Source of the DNA: Burkholderiales bacterium
GTDB lineage: Bacteria; Pseudomonadota; Gammaproteobacteria; Burkholderiales; SG8-41
Direction: 5' to 3'
DNA length: 6,356 nt
Assembly (NCBI GenBank): GCA_005800795.1
Contig: SYEN01000114.1
Span: forward strand, 1 to 6,356
The position numbers were made by a program, and so were the translations under genes. Below, piece by piece: positions 1 to 5,608 of the stretch. How positions within the stretch are numbered: the stretch's first letter is position 1; the number at the start of each line of letters is the position of its first letter. The notes beneath the pieces were generated by a model. It was not told the origin of the DNA, did not search any database, and worked only from the letters and a program-made list of their open reading frames with translations.

Positions 1-229
1 GATTCGCAAACAGGCGCTAATCATCAATCTGCCGGGGCAGCCGAAAGCGATCAAGGAAACGCTCGAAGGCCTGAAAGACGACGCTGGCAAACCCGTGGTC
101 AACGGCATATTCGCCGCCGTGCCGTACTGCATCGATTTGATCGGCGGGCCTTACATCGAGACCAACGATGCGGTAGTCAAGGCGTTCCGCCCGAAGTCAG
201 CCCTAAAACCCTTGAAAAGTAAAACGTGA
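1..229 (+). CDS. mogA: Molybdopterin adenylyltransferase MogA, C-terminal part (5' end outside window)
   Basis: Only the last 75 codons are visible, in the frame starting at base 2 and ending with TGA at 227-229. The translation contains LIINLPGQPKAIKETLEGL followed by GIFAAVPYCIDLIGGPYIET, both typical of the C-terminal third of MogA. The family adenylylates molybdopterin with ATP in the cytoplasm. The AMP adduct is then used by MoeA for molybdate insertion during molybdenum cofactor synthesis. The protein ends with a short Lys-rich tail (ALKPLKSKT), and family members commonly end soon after the AFRPK-like stretch, so the 3' end looks intact. The MoaB-type paralog is the main alternative, but the GIFAAVPYCIDLIGGPYIET block favours MogA. 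The stop codon lies within the left arm of the inverted repeat at 224-285. Confidence 0.9.
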   Translation, partial: IRKQALIINLPGQPKAIKETLEGLKDDAGKPVVNGIFAAVPYCIDLIGGPYIETNDAVVKAFRPKSALKPLKSKT

Positions 230-285
230 AATGTGAAAGGCAACCCCACTACATTTCGCCACGTTGCACTTTTCACCCTTCACGT
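224..285. repeat. Imperfect inverted repeat between mogA and the esterase gene
   Basis: The left arm ACGTGAAATGTGAAA (224-238) pairs with TTTCACCCTTCACGT (271-285) at 13 of 15 positions. After a small bulge the stem can continue with GCAAC (240-244) against GTTGC (263-267), leaving an 18-nt loop. The arm overlaps the mogA stop codon. No T-run follows on either strand, so it is not a standard intrinsic terminator. It could be a dispersed palindromic repeat, or an RNA hairpin that protects or attenuates the mogA transcript. Confidence 0.5.
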
Positions 286-299
286 ATCACAATAAATCC

Positions 300-974
300 A
301 TGCTCGAAACCATAGAGATTCAAACCGGGCCAAACCCCACGGCAGCTGTCATTTGGATGCACGGCCTGGGTGCGGACGGCAACGACTTTGTGCCTATCGT
401 CAATGAGCTGGATTTATCCGGCGCACCGGCGATCCGTTTCGTGTTTCCGCACGCGCCTAAAATTCCGGTGACCATCAATAACGGTTATGTCATGCGGGCT
501 TGGTACGACGTATCGTTTGGTGATCTCGAAGGCAATACCCGGCGCGCCGATGAAAAAGGCTTACGCCAATCACAAGCGCAAATTGGCGCTTTGATTGCCC
601 GTGAAAACGAAAGAAAAATTCCCCTTAAAAACATAGTGTTAACAGGATTCTCCCAAGGCGGTGCGATCTCACTGCAAACCGGGTTACGTTACCCGGAAAC
701 GCTCGCCGGCGTTATGGCGCTCTCCAGCTATCTGCCGTGTAGCGACAGTTTTACCGCTGAGGCCACTTCCGCCAACGCCAAGACGCCGGTGCTGATCGCG
801 CACGGCACGGAGGACCCTGTGGTGCCCCATGCCATGGGCAAATCGTCGTACGACCGGTTACTCGGGGCCGGCTACAAGGTGGATTGGCGCGAATACCCGA
901 TGCCACATTCAGTGTGTCTGGAAGAAGTGCGAGACATCGGTGCATGGCTTACTGCGGTATTGAAGAACCCGTAG
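300..974 (+). CDS. EstB-type carboxylesterase / acyl-protein-thioesterase-like alpha/beta hydrolase
   Basis: A protein of 224 residues from ATG at 300, close to the roughly 218 residues of bacterial EstB carboxylesterases (phospholipase/carboxylesterase family, Abhydrolase_2). It is a cytoplasmic serine hydrolase that cleaves short-chain esters, with a fold like acyl-protein thioesterases. The catalytic triad is visible: Ser118 in GFSQGG (116-121), Asp172 in GTEDPVVP and His203 in MPHSV. The MHGLGADGNDF block (20-30) supplies the oxyanion-hole region. No signal peptide or membrane segment is seen. An in-frame TTG at 264 would add 12 residues, but these lie in the inverted repeat and do not resemble the family N-terminus, whereas MLETIEI does. 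No good Shine-Dalgarno sequence precedes either start. The gene converges with the minus-strand gene ending at 997, with 22 bp between the stops and no obvious terminator. Confidence 0.92.
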   Translation: MLETIEIQTGPNPTAAVIWMHGLGADGNDFVPIVNELDLSGAPAIRFVFPHAPKIPVTINNGYVMRAWYDVSFGDLEGNTRRADEKGLRQSQAQIGALIARENERKIPLKNIVLTGFSQGGAISLQTGLRYPETLAGVMALSSYLPCSDSFTAEATSANAKTPVLIAHGTEDPVVPHAMGKSSYDRLLGAGYKVDWREYPMPHSVCLEEVRDIGAWLTAVLKNP

Positions 975-996
975 ACCCTGCCGTTCGCTGCGCGAG

Positions 997-2547
997 TTAC
1001 GCCTCTGCGGGCACTTCGGACTTGAACCGCACGCGGTCGAAATCCGGCCCTGACTCAACCAGGCCGGACGGCATCACCATGAAGGCCTGCGCATCCACGG
1101 TACGGGTGACCTCCAGTTCATCGCGCAGGGTAAAGACGTCGGGCCGCAGCAGCATTTGCATGTAGCCGCCACTCGAGGGCTTGGGATCCAGCATCACGAC
1201 ATTTTGCGGCACACCACGCTCCCCGGTAAGACTGCAGGTGCATAGGGTGCCCGACAAGATCGCCCGGCTGATGACCTGAATACCGACCCGGCGCTGGCCC
1301 CGCGCATCGGTTTCCACGCGCCGCACGATACCGGCGCCCCATAGCTGTTTTCCGGTTTCGGGCAGCAAACCCAGCATCACGCCCACCTGCAGCCATTCGC
1401 CACGCCGCTCGGGCACTATCATGCCGAATCCTTCGGCGCTCGCATTCTCGACCACCCAGGTTTCCTGAAGCCCCACGCCACCGGCGCCCCCCGATGCATC
1501 CACACCACCCGCGGCCAGCACCCCGTCGAAACCATGCACTACCTGCAAAGTGGACGCCACCTTGCGCCGCTCGGAATCACGCGCCGGCAACTCTTTCGCC
1601 CAGTTAAACGCCAGATGCAGCAGCGTGTCCGTCACTTCGTCGTCGCGCGTGCCGGTATTCAGATTTAGTTGCGGGGGCAGCACACCAGTTTCGTCGATGG
1701 TCTCCAGTGCTTTTTGCACTTCGTCCAGCGCCGGTCCCGCGCCGAAATAGAACAAGCGCGCATCGCGGGGCGCCTGCGCCAGCACACGCGCCGGCGACAA
1801 ACCACCATTCAGGTCAAAAAAGAAATTGCACCCGGCCATCGGCTCGGACGAAGACACGAACGATCTCGAATAATGCGCTATTGCGCGCTCCGCGATGTTC
1901 TGGCGCACCGGCGACAATCCGCCGGTAGACGACACGCCCAGCATCAGTGTGCGCAGAAACTCCTGCCGCACCGAGCCTTTGCCATATGCGCCGCCATAAA
2001 TATCCACCACCTCGTCCACAAAACCGCCGGCTTGCGCCTTTTCATATAGTTGCGCCACGGTGTTCCAATAGCTGTCGCCCACATAGCCATACCGCATCAA
2101 TATCCACTTGATCTGCATCACCTGGGCTCGCATCGCGCGTGCCACCAGTTGCGGCATGTTTTTGCGAAGCGCCGCCGTGGTCTTCCCCGACTTGTCTTCT
2201 GCTTCCCGTGCTACACACGCCAGATACGCGTTCCCCAGCGCCGTCCAGAACCCCATCGCGGCGCGCGACAGCAGACCCTCCTGAAATTTCGCCTGCGGCT
2301 TGAGGGCAAGATACTGATCGACCAGGCGCAAGCCGTGGCGCTTCAACCCGGTATCGATCAGATCGATCACTTCATAACTGTGCGAAACGAGAAATTCATT
2401 TTCGGAAGACGCAGTTTCCAACCACTGCACGGCATCCTGCGACGCGCGCACAGCATCATCCGGCAGCGTCGACAACATCTCTTTGACGCTTGCCAGATCG
2501 GCCTCCGCGCCGGCGTTTTGCGACGCACCACCCAGCCACTTCAGCAT
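997..2547 (-). CDS. PilZ-like domain protein, intact downstream copy of a tandem paralog pair
   Basis: This 516-residue protein has no signal peptide or transmembrane segment, so it is probably cytoplasmic. Residues 1 to about 320 are mostly helical in character, with no domain I recognise; MxxWLxG at the start, IKWILMRYG near 147-154 and GLSPVRQNIAER near 210-221 are shared with the neighbour. After FNWAKELPAR (314-323) comes a PilZ-like stretch at about 325-430: SERRKVASTLQVVHG, then ENASAEGFG with N368-A-S370-A-E-G373 matching the [D/N]xSxxG motif, then beta-rich sequence ending GIQVIS. PilZ domains bind cyclic di-GMP. The usual RxxxR is not complete here (ERRKVAS lacks the second Arg), so ligand binding is uncertain. 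The start ATG has AGGGAG at a 5-nt spacing. It lies 90 bp downstream of its paralog and probably shares its transcript. The family function is unknown to me. Confidence 0.8.
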   Translation of the reverse strand: MLKWLGGASQNAGAEADLASVKEMLSTLPDDAVRASQDAVQWLETASSENEFLVSHSYEVIDLIDTGLKRHGLRLVDQYLALKPQAKFQEGLLSRAAMGFWTALGNAYLACVAREAEDKSGKTTAALRKNMPQLVARAMRAQVMQIKWILMRYGYVGDSYWNTVAQLYEKAQAGGFVDEVVDIYGGAYGKGSVRQEFLRTLMLGVSSTGGLSPVRQNIAERAIAHYSRSFVSSSEPMAGCNFFFDLNGGLSPARVLAQAPRDARLFYFGAGPALDEVQKALETIDETGVLPPQLNLNTGTRDDEVTDTLLHLAFNWAKELPARDSERRKVASTLQVVHGFDGVLAAGGVDASGGAGGVGLQETWVVENASAEGFGMIVPERRGEWLQVGVMLGLLPETGKQLWGAGIVRRVETDARGQRRVGIQVISRAILSGTLCTCSLTGERGVPQNVVMLDPKPSSGGYMQMLLRPDVFTLRDELEVTRTVDAQAFMVMPSGLVESGPDFDRVRFKSEVPAEA

Positions 2548-2552
2548 ACGAA

Positions 2553-2558
2553 CTCCCT
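2553..2558 (-). promoter_or_regulatory. Ribosome binding site of the downstream PilZ-like gene
   Basis: On the minus strand AGGGAG lies 5 nt upstream of the ATG at 2547-2545. It supports this start, and independent translation of the second paralog. Confidence 0.6.
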
Positions 2559-2637
2559 ATCGCGCACCGTGTCTGCCGAACCTTCAACATCCAACATAGC
2601 GGCAGGTTCCCGCACGGCGATCTTTTTCACGCCCCCG

Positions 2638-4178
2638 TCACACCAGGGGCTCCACCAACTTGTAGCGTATCCAGTCAAAGTCGTATCCGGTTTCCAGCGC
2701 GCCACCAGGCTCAAGCACCTGTGTCACAGCAGGTTTTCCATACATGGCTTCAATCGGCTCGCGGCCGCTCAACAAATCGCGCCGCGCAACAATATGCAGA
2801 CTGCCGCTGGGCGAGACGCGCGCACTCAACAATATCGCATGTTGACGCTTTCTGCCCTGTTCCAGTCCGGAGATTGAGCGCAAATGCACTGACACGGGCG
2901 ACTTTGAAATCAACTGGATGCCGATACGATGCTGGCGGTGTTCATCACACTTGACGCGGCGAATGATACCCATGCTCCAGGTCGCATCCATCTCGCCGCG
3001 CAGCGCAAGTATTACGCCCACGCGCAGCCACTCACCCTTTCCCGCCGGTACGATGACGCCATAACCGCCCGCGCTCACGTCTTCGGCCACCCACGAGTCG
3101 TGCGACAACGTATCGGAAAAATCCAGCCCCTCGCCGATGCTGGGCTCGATGGCACCCAGCACATTCTGATAGCCGTGCACCACATGCAGGCGCAGGGCCG
3201 TGCGCCGCCGTTCATGGGCGCGGGCTGGCATTTCCTTGGCCCAATTAAAGCCCAGGTGCTTTAACACGCGCGTCACCATCACGCTATCGGCCACCGGCCC
3301 ACCCACACCCGGTGGCAATTGGCCCGTACTGCCTACCAGCGAAGCCAGCGCCAGCACCGCAGGCCGCGCCTCATTCACGTCAAAATAACGAGTCGCGTCA
3401 GACACGGGGGTCGAACGCATCAACCTCAGCGGCGGCCTGCCATCCGAAAGATCGAAACAATAGTCGCAGCCTTCCCAGAACTTGCTGTCATAGCGGAACT
3501 TCGGCGTAAACTGCAAGACCAGCCGCTCCGCCACATCCTGCTCCACCGGCGACAGGCCACTGGGTGAGGCCGCCCAAAACATCATCGCGCGTAAAAATTC
3601 GTAACTCTGCGAACTGGTGTCCGGTGCATCCGGGTAAAGTGCCACCAGTTTGTCGACGGCCCCGGCGGCCTCGGCCATCCGCACGCAGCGCGCAAATTCC
3701 TCCCACAACGCGGGGCGCACCACGCCATAACGCATCAATACCCATTTCATCTGGTGACGCAAGGCACGCGTGGCACGTGCAGCGATCAGCGGCAGTTGCG
3801 GTCTCACGCCCCCGGGAACGTTCTTGATGTCCTGCGCCTGATCGATGCAGCTCAGATAGGCATCGCCGAGGTGCTTCCAGAAATCGGTCAACACCTTCCA
3901 GGTGCGCTTCTCTTGAATACGGTCGGTATCGGGCAATGTCACATAGGTCTCGAGCAGACGCTCCTGCGCCTTGCGCGTGGCCACATCCAGCAAACTGACC
4001 AGCTCAAACCGCCGGTCAAGTTTGAATGCCTCCGTCTCGGCCAGGGAACCGAGCCAATAGCCCGCATCTTCAAGTGTCTTCCAGGGATCTTTGGGAGACC
4101 ATCAATGAGTTTCTTCGCGTCCTTGGCATCCGCCAGCGGATGGTCAACTTTCTCCCCGCCTTTCAGCCAACTCAGCAT
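2638..4178 (-). CDS. PilZ-like domain protein, upstream paralog, interrupted by a -1 frameshift at codon 30
   Basis: The start ATG at 4178 opens MLSWLKGGEKVDHPLADAKD and reads to LPK (residue 30, codon 4091-4089). That frame then drifts into unrelated sequence and ends at 3939. In the -1 frame the protein continues directly as DPWKTLEDAGYWLGSLAETE and stays open to TGA at 2640-2638. The joined product is 513 residues, against 516 for the neighbour, with shared blocks KWVLMRYG, FLRAMM, GLSPVEQDVAER, GCDYCFDL, FNWAKEMPAR and VVHGY. The PilZ-like part has ERRRTALR, giving RxxxR at about 326-330, and DVSAGG ([D/N]xSxxG) at about 367-372, so this copy keeps both canonical c-di-GMP-binding motifs. 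An in-frame TTG at 3993 could start a 451-residue form but would lose the conserved N-terminus. The shift is a sequencing or assembly indel, a recent mutation, or ribosomal frameshifting. Confidence 0.8.
4089..4095 (-). other. Frameshift point: slippery-type heptamer C CCA AAG
   Basis: On the minus strand, codons 29-30 of the upstream PilZ-like gene read CCA AAG and are preceded by C, forming C CCA AAG (X XXY YYG). A one-base backward slip gives GAT CCC TGG as the next codons. This restores exactly the frame that stays open for the remaining 483 residues. The pattern fits programmed -1 frameshifting but also a one-base loss in the CCC/AAA runs, so the site is certain and the mechanism is not. 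Confidence 0.5.
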
Positions 4179-4183
4179 GACGG

Positions 4184-4187
4184 CTCC
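4184..4187 (-). promoter_or_regulatory. Ribosome binding site of the upstream PilZ-like gene
   Basis: GGAG on the minus strand lies 5 nt before the ATG at 4178-4176. It supports 4178 as the true start although that frame is interrupted 30 codons later. No such site precedes the alternative TTG at 3993. Confidence 0.55.
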
Positions 4188-4233
4188 GGCGCCTTAAGTC
4201 GTCTCCGGGCCGCGCCCGTGTCGTCATTGTCGC

Positions 4234-4247
4234 CGACGCTTGCGTCG
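4234..4247. repeat. Short perfect palindrome CGACGC-TT-GCGTCG in the intergenic region
   Basis: Six-base perfect arms around TT lie in the 180-bp non-coding gap between the CBS gene and the upstream PilZ-like gene, 56 bp before the latter's start. No T-run follows on either strand. It could be a weak hairpin in the leader or an operator. The rest of the gap is AT-rich around 4260-4325, where a promoter for the PilZ-like pair is likely, but I cannot place clear -35 and -10 boxes. Confidence 0.3.
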
Positions 4248-4358
4248 AAAGGTGCGCTATCAATCATCCTGAAATTTAATAGTCAGAATCAACGGTAAAC
4301 CATTGTAATTATGGAGATTTTAACCCAAACAGCGAGCGGCACCACACCGCCGGAACGA

Positions 4359-4814
4359 TTACCGGGGCGCCTCCTGCTCCGGCCAATTCTTGATGTAGCG
4401 TTTTAGCAACCGGTTCTCGAAACTCGCCTCCTTGATCGCCGCCTTGGCGATATCGTGGAAGGAGATCACGCCCAGCAGCCGCCCGGCATCCACCACAGGC
4501 ACATAGCGCACATGCTGCTGCGTCATCCGATCGCGCACCGACTCAGATGTATCGTCCAACCCGCACACCAACGGATCGTTCACCATTACCGCGCTGACCG
4601 GCAGATCACCGAGATTGCCGTGCTGCGCATTCAACCCGCGCAGCACTTCGCGAAACGTCAGCATGCCAATCATGGTAGTACCAGCAGCATCCATCACCAC
4701 CAGTGAACCGATATCGTGTTCAACCATGGTGGCCACGGCATCCGCCAATCGCCCCTGCGGCGGAATGCTATAGATCGCACTGCCTTTGAGATTCAAAATA
4801 TCCTTAATAATCAT
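4359..4814 (-). CDS. Protein with two CBS domains
   Basis: This 151-residue cytoplasmic protein is composed almost wholly of a CBS pair (Bateman module). The first repeat spans about residues 10-62, with the signature IGSLVVMDAAGTTMIGMLTF. The second spans about 74-130, with VRYVPVVDAGRLLGVISFHD. Such pairs bind adenosine nucleotides or related ligands and usually act as regulatory modules. No catalytic or DNA-binding domain is attached. The short C-terminal tail (ENRLLKRYIKNWPEQEAPR) is basic then acidic. The length fits the common stand-alone two-CBS proteins of proteobacteria. ATG at 4814 has GAGGA at a 7-nt spacing. The gene diverges from the AhpD-like gene, with a 130-bp gap holding both promoters. 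The partner it regulates cannot be read from the sequence. Confidence 0.92.
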   Translation of the reverse strand: MIIKDILNLKGSAIYSIPPQGRLADAVATMVEHDIGSLVVMDAAGTTMIGMLTFREVLRGLNAQHGNLGDLPVSAVMVNDPLVCGLDDTSESVRDRMTQQHVRYVPVVDAGRLLGVISFHDIAKAAIKEASFENRLLKRYIKNWPEQEAPR

Positions 4815-4821
4815 ATAGTTG

Positions 4822-4826
4822 TCCTC
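4822..4826 (-). promoter_or_regulatory. Ribosome binding site of the CBS gene
   Basis: GAGGA on the minus strand (within AGAGGAC) is 7 nt upstream of the ATG at 4814-4812. It is the clearest Shine-Dalgarno sequence in the window and fixes the start. Confidence 0.7.
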
Positions 4827-4848
4827 TCGCAGTCACATCGCCGCAACT

Positions 4849-4877
4849 ATCTTAGCGCACCCGCCCTGACGTGGGAA
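4849..4877 (-). promoter_or_regulatory. Possible sigma-70 promoter of the CBS gene
   Basis: On the minus strand TTCCCA (4877-4872) and TAAGAT (4854-4849) are separated by 17 nt, each matching 4 of 6 consensus positions. This would give a leader of about 27 nt before the CBS start. The assignment is by eye and other box choices are possible. Confidence 0.35.
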
Positions 4878-4884
4878 GATCAAA

Positions 4885-4911
4885 TTCCAAGAAAGGCACG
4901 AAAGCTATAAT
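4885..4911 (+). promoter_or_regulatory. Possible sigma-70 promoter of the AhpD-like gene
   Basis: A perfect -10 box TATAAT lies at 4906-4911, about 34 bp before the ATG at 4945. The best -35 candidate is TTCCAA (4885-4890), with a short 15-nt spacer, so the -35 assignment is weak. The position suits transcription of the AhpD-like gene and the deacylase gene behind it. It overlaps no coding sequence and faces away from the CBS promoter. Confidence 0.45.
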
Positions 4912-4944
4912 CCAACGCCCAGCCACTAACCCACGAAGCTCACC

Positions 4945-5586
4945 ATGACCCAACGCCTGCCCGGGATCTCTGACGAAGCCGCCAGCGGCCCCACCAAGGA
5001 TCTGTTTGACGCCAGCAATATCATGCTCGGCCGCACGGCCAATCTGCAACGCATCCTGTCGCACAGTCCATTGGTCGCGCGCTGGTTTCTGCCGCTGGTA
5101 GCCGCCGTGCGCCAGCCCAATGCCGGCGCGGTCTCCGACGTGCGGCTGCGCAACTTGGCGTGCCTCAAAACTTCCACCATCAACAACTGCAACTACTGAA
5201 CGCAACACAATAAAGTGCTTGGTCAAGCACTGGGACTCACCGACGCGGAATTCGACGCACTGCAAGGTGACGGTTATCGCGCCAGCGCGCTCTTCACCGC
5301 CAAGGAAAAAGCCGTAATGGCATGGTCGGAGGCGATGACGCTGAACACCGCCAAGCACGACGACGCTGTATGGAACGAGTTGCGCAAACACTGCAACGAA
5401 GCCGAAATCGTCGAAGTGTCGATGATGTGCGGACTTTTCAACATGATCAACCGGCTCAATGATTCATTCCGCACCGAACTCGAATCGGAGGAATACAACC
5501 GGCGCCAGCACAAAGCCGTGGGCGTGACCGCCAAGGCTCTGGAAGATTACGCGTGCAAAATCTGCGAACGCGCGCGCAATCCGTAA
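4945..5586 (+). CDS. AhpD-like / carboxymuconolactone decarboxylase family protein, probable selenoprotein (CxxU)
   Basis: One frame runs from ATG at 4945 to TAA at 5586, 213 residues, interrupted only by TGA at 5197-5199 (codon 85). Before it comes LRNLACLKTSTINNCNY, after it TQHNKVLGQALGLTDAEFDA. In this family the block reads C-x-x-C followed shortly by His, so TGA replaces the second Cys, next to Cys82 and His88. In mycobacterial AhpD that second Cys is, as I recall, the one that attacks peroxide. Members are thiol peroxidases or related redox enzymes with an all-helical fold. The downstream half (helices with AVMAWSEAM, AEIVEVSMMCGLFNMINRLND) is well preserved and has no further stops, unlike an old pseudogene. 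A SECIS-like hairpin lies at 5214-5231. I infer Sec at residue 85. A Cys-to-stop mutation, giving an inactive 84-residue fragment, is the alternative. GAAG at 4935-4938 is a weak ribosome binding site. Confidence 0.8.
5197..5199 (+). other. In-frame TGA, candidate selenocysteine codon (residue 85)
   Basis: The codons run TGC AAC TAC TGA ACG CAA CAC, giving C-N-Y-U-T-Q-H. The TGA falls on the redox-active second Cys position of the CxxC motif, and the same frame continues for 128 codons to TAA. TGA acts as a normal stop in two other genes of this window, so any recoding must be local. Confidence 0.72.
5214..5231 (+). promoter_or_regulatory. Candidate bacterial SECIS element
   Basis: AGTGCTT (5214-5220) and AAGCACT (5225-5231) form a perfect 7-bp stem closed by the loop GGTC (5221-5224). 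The loop starts 21 nt after the TGA. Bacterial SECIS elements lie just downstream of UGA in the coding sequence, with a short apical loop that has G among its first two bases. The E. coli fdhF element, as I recall it, has the same GGUC loop at a similar distance. There is no bulged U in this stem, unlike fdhF. The codons inside it (KVLGQAL) are commonly conserved in the family, so part of the pairing could be chance. Confidence 0.65.
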
Positions 5587-5608
5587 CCCATCCAACGCTA
5601 TCAACACC

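Noticed and set aside
264..299. An upstream TTG start for the esterase.
   Set aside because: The 12 extra residues lie in the right arm of the inverted repeat, there is no ribosome binding site, and the family N-terminus begins at the ATG at 300.
2578..2609. The inverted repeat GAACCT/AGGTTC in the gap between the two PilZ-like genes.
   Set aside because: The arms are only 6 bp around a 20-nt loop and there is no T-run; arms this short are expected by chance.
2050..2877. A long plus-strand open frame of 275 codons opposite the PilZ-like genes.
   Set aside because: It spans the end of one paralog, the intergenic gap and the start of the other on the opposite strand. Its composition is rich in His, Arg and Gln, as expected of an antisense shadow, and it resembles no family.
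3939..4178. A stand-alone 79-residue minus-strand protein.
   Set aside because: Only its first 30 residues resemble the paralog N-terminus; the rest is an out-of-frame reading of the larger gene. It is the product of the frameshift, not a separate gene.
4234..4247. The palindrome CGACGC-TT-GCGTCG as an intrinsic terminator.
   Set aside because: The stem is only 6 bp, and neither strand has a T-run after it.
4945..5199. A separate 84-residue gene ending at TGA 5199, followed by a second gene starting at GTG 5215.
   Set aside because: Both parts are in the same frame and together make one normal-length family member. The split falls inside the redox motif, and the GTG lies in the middle of a conserved helix with no ribosome binding site.
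5197..5199. TGA as a reassigned sense codon (alternative genetic code).
   Set aside because: mogA and the upstream PilZ-like gene end with TGA at the expected place, so TGA works as a stop in this genome.
4852..5391. A minus-strand open frame of 179 codons opposite the AhpD-like gene.
   Set aside because: The plus-strand frame carries clear family motifs; the opposite frame runs over the promoter region and has no recognisable motif.
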